DNA of 64,000 bases. It comes from Laburnicola sp. R22_1. Lineage: Eukaryota > Ascomycota > Dothideomycetes > Pleosporales > Didymosphaeriaceae. Made by a program: the position numbers and the translations under genes. Under the pieces are notes generated by a model that saw only the letters and a list, made by a program, of their open reading frames with translations, had not been told where the DNA came from and made no database searches. The DNA is taken from positions 248,001-312,000 of the forward strand of contig JACONQ010000012.1 of assembly GCA_014281115.1 (NCBI GenBank), written 5' to 3'. Shown one piece after another: positions 46,520 to 57,794 of this stretch (positions are counted from its first letter, which is position 1; every line of letters begins with the position of its first letter).

Positions 46520-49500
46520 ATGGCTGACGACGACAGCCTCGCCGCCCTCAACGGCCTGTACCACGACCTGTGCGCCCTCATCGACAACCGGCTGCCGATG
46601 CTCGATCGCCTGCGGCAGAATCTGGAGGACCACCTGGACGATTTCAAGGCGTTGATAGACAAGAAGCCCAGGAACGACGCAAGCAGGGCCGCGCTGAACT
46701 CGGGTATGCCTCCAGGCCATGGCGGGGACGGGGCAATGCTGATATCGGTGTATAGGCAAGATCACGATTGGCGAAGAGGAGTACCAAGTCAATGATGACT
46801 TCAAGCAAGAGGTCCTCACGGTCGCCGAGGAGCTGGATCTGGACGAACAGGAAGCCGCGGCATACTATCTGAATGCCCAAGCAGAGGTGCTAGAGTCCGA
46901 CCGGCCGCAGTCGCAGCTGGCCATTATGCGTTTCCACCGGCGCCGCGAAAATCTTCTACTGTGTCTACGCGTGCTGATGAAGTCGGCCGTTGACAACGGC
47001 GACGCAGAGATCGAGGACCAGCCGACACTGCAGATGGCCGTGCAGATCTTCTTGGGCGTCTTGGACACGAGTAATTTCGCGCCCGCATACCAATTCTGGG
47101 CGAAGTGCTTCGATGGCATGGGCGCCATTGAGAGGTGGCTGCAGAAGATCGCGGAGCGCCTGCAGAGCGCACAGGTCGTCGGCCAGGCTTCGTCTGAAAG
47201 GTTCCTCGAGACCATGACATTCCAGCTTCAGAGCCTGACCCGCCAACACGAGCACCTTGCTGCCATCTGCGTCCATATGGTAAAGCCGGGCTTCACCAAC
47301 ATGGAGAATTTCAAAGCTCTTCTCGCGCGCGCGAAAACTCTCGACAAGCACGACCTCATCACCATCCACTACGTGCCCATGCTGATACGGCTGGTCTCGA
47401 ACATTGCGTCGGAAACGAGCACAGTCACCAAGGATGCAAGAGCCCTGCACAAGTCATTGATGACTGCCAGGGACAACGAGCCATGGGCGCTGAGGAACTT
47501 GCATGCAGCGACATTGGCCTGGTGGCTAGCCGAGTACAGCGGGCGATACACCGACCCTAATCCCAACGACGTTGATCTCCAAGGCGTAGAGCTCGAAAAT
47601 GAGGCAAATGCGCGCTCCGAGGCCTTTATGCGTACCTTGGACGACGGCGCGTTTCATTTCATGCTTTCCTTTAGCCAAGATGTACGTCCAACGCGCTGGC
47701 ATGACCCGCAGAAGACGAGCATGATCTCGTCGCTCTTGCAAGATACGGCTGTTCTGGCCCCGGATTCGCCACAGCCAGAAGATTTGTTCAGAGTGCTCGT
47801 CATGGAGCAAATGCAGAACTTCGTGGATTCTTTCATTACAAATATGCCGGATACACTGCGCAAACTGAAGGTGGAAGAAGATGACCAGCGAAGACGGTTA
47901 CAACTACACTTTCAACAATCTACGGGAGAATATCCGCTGCACCTGGAGCGGTTCCTCGTCATCGTATCTTACGCTTTTGATGGATCCCCAGATGCTGCCG
48001 AGGAATTCTGGTCAGACAAAGAGAGCAATCTCTATGGTTTCCTGCAATGGGCTGCCAAGCGACAACCCACGCCGCGTATCGCTATGTTTTGCGAAATGCT
48101 GCGCGCCATATCTACAGGCAACGCCAACGCCGACTCTGCACATCGGTTTCTGCTCGAAGAAGGTGCATCCTCCACGGGTAAGATCAGACGAACTAGCTCG
48201 CTCAGCTACACACACATCTTCAATGAATTGCTCGAGTACCAAAGCAACATTCACGAACCAAAAAAGGCCCTACAAGGTGGTCTGTATGCTCCTTCGCAGA
48301 ATCCAGTGGATCAAATTGTTGAACCCGAGAGCGCAAGCATGCTTGAGAGCTATCTCCGTTTGCTGGCCCATCTTTGTCGAGAGTCGTCGATGGCGCGACA
48401 TTCGCTACTTGACTCCCCAGAGTACAACTTAGCTGGCATATGCTTCGGCTTGTGCACTGACAAAGTTGTCAGCGGTCTTCGCGCGGCCGCGTTCGACGCC
48501 TTATCTGCTCTGCTCAAGGACAAGAGCGTCGCGCGGTCAACCGCCGTTTGGAACAATCTTGACGACTGGACGGTCTCCGGCTTTTATGTAAACCCGAAGC
48601 AAAATACCGCTATGACTTCGGTTCCACGCGATGAATTCTGGGCCACTCTAGCGGACGGCTACGATGAATCCCTAGCGTTCATTCGCCTTCTGATCATGTT
48701 GGTTGAGCCATACCCAGGTGAAGAGGAACAGCTCCACGACAGTCTACCGTTCCCAGAAAACTTGGGTTCGGCTCGCCGAATGCCTGGCATCGAGAAGTAT
48801 ATTGACTTTGTCATGCAACAAGTATTTGCAGAACGCAGCCTGGAAGTACAGGATCCTCTGCAGCGCCACGTGCTGAGGTGGACCTGCTTACGGTTCATGG
48901 CTACGTGCCTCGGAACCTTTAACGAGAACCTTGTTGTTTTTGCCAACAAGTCAAGCATCCCCGTCGATCAAGTCATTGATTCCTCCTCACTAGCCGTCTA
49001 CGTCACCCTTCATCCCTTTACAAGAGTAATGGAATGGATCTTCAACGATAAGGTCATCAAGGCTCTCTTCGCGTCCTCACACCACGACGTCTCCGAAATC
49101 GCTGCAGCTCCTGAAGATTCACCACTGGTACAATCCTTGACGAGCAGCGTTGAGGTTATAGATTTGGTCATGAGATCGCAGGCTACCTACCTAGACATCG
49201 TTCGGCCGTTGTTGAAACAACTACCTTCGACTCAACGCACACCTGTCTCAAATCTTTCGCTTGTCTCCTTCGAGGACGCTGTGCTCAACAATCTTCAGAT
49301 AATTGTCGACCTCGGGCTTTACTGTTCCACCGGTCACGAAGTCCTCACCATCGCCTCTCTCCAAGTGTTGGAGAAGATGGCATCCTCCCGAAAGCTTGCT
49401 ATCTCTCCGGCTGGATTTGGTCAACGCACTGGTCGGAGCAAAATAGTCGGCGTTCTGGAGCAAGATGACGACGCAGAATGTATCGGTCGCGCGTTATCAC

Positions 49501-51657
49501 ACCTGCTGAAAATTTCTGAAGAGGAGCTCGAGATCGGGAGCGAAGCCGTAGGATATAACATCAAGACCCGCATTCTCGATTTCTTGAATAGCTGCCTCGC
49601 TACCGTGTCTCAACGACCTACGATCGCACATGTGCTGCTGGGCTTATCATGCGATGGCAATGCGGTTAAAGTTGCTAACGGGAGTCTCTGGGATAATAAG
49701 AACTCTCTGTTCCACGCGATTCTAAGGCTCGCGCACTTGTACCCAGATAATCGCGATGGAACTTTCGTTGCATGGATGTCTCAAGTCAAGACCAAGTGCT
49801 GGGAAGTCCTCCAAAGACTGTGGAGGGCACCGTTGACTAGCGCTATCGTAATGGAGGAGCTTCGATATTTCGAGGTGTTATTTGAGCAAGCTCCGCTCTT
49901 ACATGTCATCGACCCGAGCACACTATGGGATGGGATGTCACTTGCCCAGGGACTTGAAGAGCTCACACAGGATAAAGTGTCCGACTTCTTTTGTGGCTCT
50001 CCAGCATTTGCTCTCCAGCTTTTCCTACAACGCCGTGCCACGTTCTTGGACTATGAGTCAAGAGAGTTACGGCTTACAGTGAAGGAAGGGCTCCCTACTA
50101 TGAGATCAAGGATACAGTCTGTTCTCCTTGGTACATCGATCGGAGCGAGCGAGGATCCCGTGCCGTGCGCAAGCATCTTTGACCTATTCGACTTCATCGA
50201 GCTAAGCTACCCTAATTTGGAAATTCGGGAACATAAGTTTCTGGAAGGAATAAATCTAGAGACCTGCCAGGAAGACAAGGACGGCATTCCACAGTTCTCA
50301 ATCACTCTTTTGAACCAACTCACGCAGCTGAAGCTGAAGTTTTGGAAGAAGCAGGGTGCAATCAGAGATGAAGCGGAGGAAACTCAGGCCATCGAAGCAG
50401 GTGATAACCTGCTATTCAGCTTCAAGGATTGGAACCGTCGCGCTCAACTTGTCCGCTACCACAGAGACATCCTTCAGTCATGGGTGCGGCTATTGATGGT
50501 GACTCTGCACGCGTGCGAGTTTGACGAGAGTTCTCGAACCGCCTTTATTCTCCAAACTCTACAAGTCATCCTACCCAAGCTTGAACTGTCTTACGGTGGA
50601 GACATCTACACTGCATTGCAGTTGGCCAGCCTCGGTGAGGCGCTCATAGAGAAGATCAACTTCGAATCGACCGCGTTTGAAAAGACGAGGCACGGCGATT
50701 TTGCGAACGACCGGCTTTCGCAGCTTTTCCATGCGGCTCTTGTGGGCGTATATAGCTCTGAGTCGACATCTGAGCTTCGAGAATCTTGCTACCAAATCTG
50801 CTTTCGGTACCTTCAAGGGACCTTTGAGAAGGCGACCAAGGGCTCGCTCCTCGGTAGACATACGCTGAGCACGATCAAGAATTGCGGCAGTCACCTATTG
50901 GAAGTAGTATGCGACGATGCGTACAGTGGCCAGGGCACATGCAGAATCTCAGCCTTGCTTGTGCTCAATGCCTTCGTGGCGATCGCGACGCGCCAAGGGT
51001 CCAAATCCATCCTGGAGACATTTGGCTCGTTGAATTTCATCGGCGTGCTTGTTGACAACATCAAGCACATCCCAGACGAGTTGAAGGCCGCCGCCGGGCC
51101 ACAGGTACCTACGCTCCTGTCCTACTACGACGCCAGTCTTGCACTCCTCCTTCGGATATGCCAAACGCATGTAGGCGCCACCTCGGTGCTCAACGCGGGC
51201 CTCTTCCCTTCTATCCGCGAGTCGCGCATCTTCGGCGTGGACCCTGACATCGGCCTCGAGTTTGACGACCCGAACGCGCTTAAGAGGTACTACGAGCTCA
51301 TGCTCGCGGTGCTGCGCGTCATCAACGCAGCCGTCCTTGCGCGCGGCCGCCAGAACGACCAAACGGTGTACCAAGCGCGTGAGTTTTTGAAGGAGAGTCG
51401 CCACAGTATGGTGGCTGTTTTTAAGCGCAGTGTCAATGTTGGGTCGGGCGTGGGCGCGGATGGGGTGTTAATGCAGGATTTGGCGGACCTTGTGGATTGC
51501 TTTACGGTGCTGGTGGAGATTACGGGCTTCTTGGAGGTATGTGCTTCTTCTGTGGTGCGATGATTACGCGACGTGACACTTGAGATGGATGCTGACTTTG
51601 GGGTAGTTTGAAGATTCGACGAGCTTGAAGAAGGTGAGGCAGAATATGTTTTCGTAG
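46520..51657 (+). CDS. NUP192: Nucleoporin Nup192 (Nup205 family)
   Basis: Exons 46520-46703, 46756-51536 and 51607-51657 give 1671 aa, the usual length. The N-terminus has the family helix LNGLYHDLCALIDNRLP, and the first splice gives GKITIGEEEYQVND. The rest is an all-helical solenoid with no membrane segment, for example FHRRRENLLLCLRVLMKSA and the C-terminal VLRVINAAVLARGRQN. The third exon is only 17 codons (FEDSTSLKKVRQNMFS) and sits behind a 70-nt intron. Nup192 is a large scaffold of the inner ring of the nuclear pore. The gene is divergent from TEL1. Confidence 0.96.
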
Positions 51658-52252
51658 GGGGGTGGGGAGGGTGGCGTGCGCGCTGCTGCTGCTGCTGCTG
51701 CGTAGTAGAGTGGGAGTGGAAGTGGGGATTTGTTTGTGACTAGGTGGTTTCTCGAGGTTTTGCATCACGCCGCGCTGTGCTGCATATTGTATACTATACT
51801 AGCTAGCTTAGTTGCATCGAAAAGAAATGTCTTTTGTGTTCTGAGTTTCCATTTGCCTATCGTACGTACACTGGGACTTCGTTCCGGTGCCTTGAAGGAG
51901 GAGAAGAAGGGGAAGGAGGATGTGAAGGTGAAGGTGCTGGATGGTAGTGGTGGTGGGGACGTCGCGGAGGGGAAGAGGGCGATTGTTCTTGGGGCAAAGG
52001 GGGATTTGGAGTGGCAGATGGTTACGAAGGAGAAGAAGGAGGTGCCGGTGCCGTACGTCAGCGACGATGGGGATGTCGTAGGCGGAGATTTAGCAGCGGG
52101 AAAGAGGGTGCTTATTCTCGGAGCGGCGGGGGTAGCGGTCATGGTCGAAGACTTTCCGATTGTATGTTAGCGTGTTAGCTTCGAGTAGCAATAATTCCGA
52201 ACATGATAGTGGATGTGGAAACCCTAATTGTTGAACTGCCATATACACTTCT
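51658..52252. other. Intergenic with an open frame carrying an internal repeat
   Basis: A plus-strand frame from about 51900 to the stop at 52170 contains two similar blocks, GGDVAEGKRAIVLGAKG and GGDLAAGKRVLILGAAG. The DNA of the blocks differs mostly at third codon positions, which hints at past protein-level constraint. However, there is no ATG before 52018 and no recognised domain. It could be a fragment or an exon of an unrecognised gene. A CTG run (51684-51701) is also present. Confidence 0.3.
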
Positions 52253-52920
52253 CTACGCCTCCTCAGTAAAGGCGGTGTACTCCTCCTTGCTCATCAGCTT
52301 GCCCTCGGGCTCCCCCTCAATCGCAATCTTCGCAATCCAACTATTGCCCTCCGGGTCCTTGTTCAGCTGTCCAGGCTTCTGCGTCAGCTCCTCGTTGACC
52401 TCTGTTACCGTGCCGCCGATGGGACTCAGGATATCCGAGGCAGACTTGACCGACTCCACGGCGCCAATGGCTTCGCCGGCGCTGACAGCGAGGTCCAGCT
52501 CGGGAAGCTCGACATAGACGACGTCGCCGAGCGCCTTTGCGGCGTATTCCGATATTCCGAGGGTGACTGGTGGACAGCGTCAGCATGCGCTCGCGGGCAG
52601 GCCAATGCCACTGCCAATGCTAGAGCGGGGAGGAGGCTCCAGGCGGCGCGACAACAACAACATTACATACCCGTCTTGCCATCGGCCGACGCCTCGATCC
52701 ACTCGTGGTCCTCGGTGTACTGCTTCGCCCGCACTGGCAGCCATCAGCACGCGCTCCTCAAACTTCCCGGGCAAGGCTCCGTACCAGCAGCCGACGCGGA
52801 GAAGAGCCGTTGCGGGAGCTGCGACCGCTGCCACTGCTGGCAGACAAACGGCGACGGCCTGCGCGCGGGCGACGAGGCCAATTGGCGGGCGGCGCGGGCG
52901 ACGGAGAAGCGGGCGGCCAT
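52253..52920 (-). CDS. GCV3: Glycine cleavage system H protein, mitochondrial
   Basis: Minus-strand exons 52785-52920, 52671-52733 and 52253-52566 give 170 aa. The first 45 residues form an Arg/Ala-rich mitochondrial presequence (MAARFSVARAARQLASS). The mature part begins KQYTEDHEWIEASADGKT and contains the lipoylation site at Lys107 within GAVESVKSASDI, followed by NEELTQKPGQLNKDPEG. The lipoyl arm carries the aminomethyl group between the P, T and L proteins of the glycine cleavage complex in the matrix. The length is typical. Confidence 0.96.
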
Positions 52921-53138
52921 TTTTGTGTGTGTGCGGTGGTGTGGGAGGCGGAGGGCTACGTGAGAGCGAGAGCGGAGTGGTTGCGTCGTTGGATGTGAGA
53001 TCAGCTCGGAGCTTGGACGGCGGGCGCCTTGGTCCTATGACTCCTATCCCGCTTCCGGATAACGGATCCTACTAGTAAGACTCGTCCGAATCTTTTCCTC
53101 CAAAACGACCTTCCCTTCCATCGCGACGCCCGCCCACC

Positions 53139-53638
53139 ATGCTCTACGAGATGATCGGCGTGGTACGTCGACCCACTCTACCTCCTCCATCCCCAACCAC
53201 CAAGCTAACACCCACCCTCAGGTGCGCCCCGGCCGCCTCTCCGAAGTCAAAGAGTAACACCCACCTCCCTCTCTCCCCCCCCCGTCTACCAACCCGCACA
53301 GCACACCCTCTAACCCACGCGCGCCCCCCCACAGGATCGCCAAAACCGCCGGCAAAATCGTCCTCGAGAAGCACGGCGTCGTCCGCGGCGTCACCAACTG
53401 GGGCACCTTCCTCCTCCCCAAGCCAGCCAAGAAGCTGCAATCCACCCACCACGTCGGCCACCACTTTATCCTGCGCTTCGACGCCAGCGCCCGGACGCAG
53501 CATTCGCTGCGGCGCACCATGAGCTTGGATCCGCGCCTGATACGGTATTCGATTGTCAAGATGGGGACCAAGTTTGACGAGATTAAGGATGTGCCCGGGC
53601 AGGCGAGCTTTAAGTCAGGTGGTGGTGCCATGGGCTAG
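53139..53638 (+). CDS. MRP17: Mitochondrial ribosomal protein bS6m (MRP17)
   Basis: Exons 53139-53162, 53222-53253 and 53335-53638 give 119 aa. The first two exons are only 24 and 32 nt. Splicing yields MLYEMIGVVRPGRLSEVKE, the start expected of the S6 family. The rest follows the fold with GKIVLEKHGVVRGVTNWG and HHFILRFDASARTQHSLRR. It belongs to the mitochondrial small ribosomal subunit. The gene is divergent from GCV3, with 218 bp between start codons, so the two mitochondrial genes may share a promoter. Confidence 0.94.
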
Positions 53639-54006
53639 GGGGGGAGAATGGGAATGGAGCCATGTGTTGTCGGATGTGTATAGTAGGAGGGCATGCATTG
53701 GGATGGCGTTTGGGTTGGCTATAGGTGGGACATGTCGCGCGACCGCTGTTCTGCAGAATTTGAATGTGTACCATTAGCCTAAGAGGCACGTCGTATCTGG
53801 GATGGCAATTGCCACGGTGTGGTCCCCGGGACCTGTTCAAGCTATCGCAGAAGGGGCTGGTGTGTGTGTGGAATCAAGATGTATAACAAATGCAGCCGAT
53901 TGCACAGCACTGGGACAAAAGTCCAAGCACCATGTGCTACCCAGAATCCACGACACCAAGGCGACCCCCTATCCTCAAACTCCTGTCCTGCGGCTATAGC
54001 CCAGTC
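53639..54006. other. Intergenic between convergent 3' ends
   Basis: 3' flanks of MRP17 and the BRE4-like gene. Nothing else seen. Confidence 0.4.
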
Positions 54007-57000
54007 CTAGTCCTTTTTACTCCGCCCCGAGGAAAAAGCCGTACCCAGCGTCTCCACTGAGCCCGTCTCACTCGACGCCTGCGTACTCACCACATGAAAC
54101 GAAAAGTCCAACTCGCCCACCAGCTTCTTCGTAGTCCTACGCCTCACAATTAGCATCATGTCATACCCCTCATCCTTGTCTGTTTCTCCACAGTTCACTC
54201 CACTTACATCAACAGCTTCTCAATATCCATCTGTATGCACTTGGCACTGATCTGGATCACGGCAAACGCCGCATACCCCGGCTCCCCGACGTGCCTGATA
54301 CTCAAAATATCGCGATCTACCTGCTCCATCTTCATGGAAAGCTGGTAGTCTGTCGGCGGCCGGAGGTACGGCGGGAGGGGCACGCGGTTGATCACGCTCG
54401 AGGAGAGGAGCGAGAGGAGCGACGTTATTTCGTGCGAGGTGCTGCTGGAGGCTAGCACGGTGCGGCGGAAGTCTTGGAACCATTGCAGGCGGGTGGGGTC
54501 GGGATCCGAGTCTAGCATGGAGGGGTGGGCGAAGGTGCGGGAGGCGAGGCCGAGGAGGGAGGCGTAGTTGGTTATGCTGTGGGAGTGTGCGGTCAGCATT
54601 TGAGTACGAGTATGGTGTGGTATCCCAGGATAGACGAGACGAAGGCCCAGTGTAGTCAAACTTTTGTCCCAAGGCTGTATAAATAGCATAAATAGAGAGT
54701 TTGTTGGTACTTACTTGCCAATATAGCCGATGATGGCATCGTATTCCTTTTTCGGGAACTTGCCTCCGAGCGGGAACTCGAAGTTGACCATGGCAGAATG
54801 CTGCTCTAGTGCCTGTAGCGTACGCATCTGCTTCGTGAAGACTTTATTCCGCGCCTTGAGGAGTTGGTACGACGGGTTCATCTTGTCGTCTGGGTCGCCG
54901 CCACCGTCACCCCGAATCCGCGCCATTACCATCTCGTGCATGATGGAATACAAATTTGCAGACAGATAGAGCGCTCCGCCTAGCTTATTCCGCAGTGCAG
55001 AATGCTCGGTGATCGGGTAGGGAAAGTACGTCCAAAAGAATGCCACGGCAATTCCAGCCGACACAGTAGCCATACGGTACAATCCAAGCATGATGGGTGG
55101 ATGATAGGGTTGTCCGTTCGATTCGGCGACGGCGACACCCAGTTTCCGCACTTGAAGCTCGTAGCCTACGATCATGGTGCAGGTGAACATCGCCATGAGC
55201 CCTGGGATCAAGAGGTCTACCCTTTTGAGTGGCACCCAGTGCCCAGCGGTAATGAAGATCCATAAGACTGCCAGAACACCCGGCGTTTTTTTATCTGGCA
55301 TGTACCAGACTATCCATGCGCACAGCACAGCTATGACCGTGCCGCCAATACGCAGCATGAAGCCGAACATGGCTTGTCCGGATGTGGGAGTCATCCCTAA
55401 TGCTATAATCAGCATAGCCCACGCAATACGCTGGCGTGTAAACCAGAGCTGCGTGTCCGCCAGATACGCCATGACAGCGACAGACATAGTCGCACATGCG
55501 ACTCTGAAACCGAATGCCGATTCGGGTGAGCGGAGAAAGCCCGCTACTTTTCGAACCAAGTTCCCAAATCTCTGCCATGCGTTTTGCGGTTCGAGATGCT
55601 CCGGATCTTTGCGTTCCTTGTAGGCGTCGCCCATGTATACGACCACGCCCACACCATCCAGGCCCGCGTTCGTGGTCTCGTCGTCTTGGTTTGAGTCTTG
55701 CTGTGAAAACATGCTGGCGAGCCATTTCTTGAAGCGTTTCTTCCCTGGCGTGATGAAGCGCTTCTTTGCTGTAGGCTGGTCGTGCTCGTCTGCCCATTGT
55801 ACAAAGTCGAGAATGGCGATGCTGACCGAGTGAAGAAGGAAGATAACGTAAAGTACGAGAAACAATTGGCGTTGTTTGCGAGGCTTAGAACCTCGTTGGC
55901 CTAACTCGAGTTCGGCGCTTGCTTCAGCGCTCTCGAACAAGTCGTCATCCAGCTTAATGCCTTCGCATTCGAGCCAGTAGAGCAGTATATTCTCTCTGCC
56001 GGCATAGAATCCATCGCACTGCTTTTGAAAGTAGGCTGCGAACTCTGTGTCACCGGGCTTGACTGTCTCGCCATTTTCTTCGGCTTCAGCTTCGGCATTG
56101 CTTGCAGCTTTCTTGTCTTTCGTAGGACTCTTGACAAGCGCCATACGGAGCGCTACATGCAATAGTCCCTGGTCCATGGTATCTAAGATTTTCTGCACGG
56201 GTTCCTGCGCGAATGTCATCAAGCGATGCCAGTCGTCCATAATCTTGTGCTTCGCATCTGCATTCACATCCTCCTGCCACCCGTTGAGCTCTGCGAGACG
56301 CTCGAAGATATCGATCAGAGAACCGACGTTGACCAGCGGCATCATGATTTCTCGCAGCTTCTTGAACATGCTCTCGAGGTCACTAGGAGTCAGTTTTCCA
56401 TACGCAATCTCACGCTTCGCGAAAGGTAGATCGAGATTGAGTTTGGCATGTAGCTTCGTGAAAGCCGCGGTCGCGCTTTTAACAGCTGTGATCTCGGGCC
56501 GGACCTGCTCTATTTTCGCTTTCTCATCATCCGGATCGTCAATGAACGTCATCTGCCGGAACATATCCTTGGATTCCAAGCTCTTGAAGTACCCTTTGTG
56601 CGCTTTCAGAGCATCTCTCAGCGCATTCACGTAGGTCGAAATCTCATTCTTCACCACCGTCCGACAGGAAAATGGAAATACAAACAGAGATATCGCCGTG
56701 GCAATTGCAAAGCCCGTCAAGAACGCCACCAGAAGCCGCTGAACAAATGCCCTAGCCTGGCTAGTCGTCTGGAGCATCGCTCCACTCGTACTCGAGATAT
56801 TTGCGAAGATTGAAAACAGAACACACGAGAACGCAAACTGGGGAAATCGAGATTTCAAAGTGTTGACAAGCCATATTTCAAAGAAGAGCCAAACACCGCA
56901 TACGACAGATTGCGAGGAGTTGTACCGGTAATTTGCAGGCGGGAGACCGGCAGGCGTGGTGTTAAGACGGGCTTGAACACCACACCATAACTGCAGCATG

Positions 57001-57378
57001 GCCACACCAGAGGCGACACAAATGGAGATGACATTTCCTGTCATTGTCTGGATGAATTTGGCGCGGGGCATGACGCAGAAACCTAGTATGGATGTGATGG
57101 CTACCATATAACCCAGCGTGGGGTAAACCTCTGCGACCTCATCTACCTGGCAGATCGCCAGAGCAATTACTGGTGGTAGGCCAGCCCTGCGGTAGCGTTA
57201 GGCTGTTTCTTCTTTGTATTTGCCCTTATTTTTTGTGTTCATCGAGATAGACTTACTTCATCATTAGGAGCATAGTGGGTACATCCAGATCCGCGTTCTT
57301 CCACATCCTGATGAATATTGATGGGTCCTTCTCTTTCTTTGCTTCCGAGTCCGTAGCTTGATCTTTAACCATTCCCAT
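54007..57378 (-). CDS. BRE4-like membrane protein (FUSC/ArAE_2, DUF2421)
   Basis: Minus-strand exons 57257-57378, 54715-57186, 54208-54576 and 54007-54142 give 1032 aa. There are two hydrophobic blocks of about five or six helices each (about 40-220 and 580-780). They are separated by a cytosolic region with an acidic, KKDKK-containing linker. This is the duplicated aromatic-acid-exporter-like layout of fungal BRE4-type proteins. Landmarks are GLPPVIALAICQ, RIAWAMLIIALGMTPTSGQ and the C-terminal DYQLSMKMEQVDRDILSIRHVGEPGYAAF. Yeast BRE4 affects brefeldin A sensitivity and the fungal substrates are not established. The start at 57378 gives MGMVKD; a further upstream exon is possible. The acceptor of the last exon (GTGAG) is weak and was chosen for frame. 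Confidence 0.85.
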
Positions 57379-57794
57379 TCGTACCCGCAGGGTGGTTCAT
57401 CGGATCTTGCGCCTTTGCTGTTTGGTCCTCACTCGCGATGACGTCATCTTCGTCTATCCTCTCAGAGGTGCTAGACTAAATTAGTCGAGAGCGATGCAGT
57501 GTGGCGTCCACCATCGTCATACCTGTCATGTGTATATAAGATTTCACTAGCGCAACCGCATTGGGGAAACACCACCTTGTTGCTTCGCAACACTGTGATG
57601 GCTTACATAGAAAGCAGCCGTAGATTTTTGTATGACCGTGGACCGGTACGTGCACTAGGGCTTGGTATAGCAGGTGCTCAAGCGAGCGCTTTCGTAAGCA
57701 AGTCGCTCCATACGCATAAGATGAAATATTTACAACGCGGTGGTATCTTGTACTCGCAGATCGCCACTAGGCTCGTATACACCATCTACGACGA
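57379..57794. other. Intergenic, BRE4-like gene to UTP8
   Basis: Promoter of the BRE4-like gene and 3' flank of UTP8. No gene seen. Confidence 0.4.
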
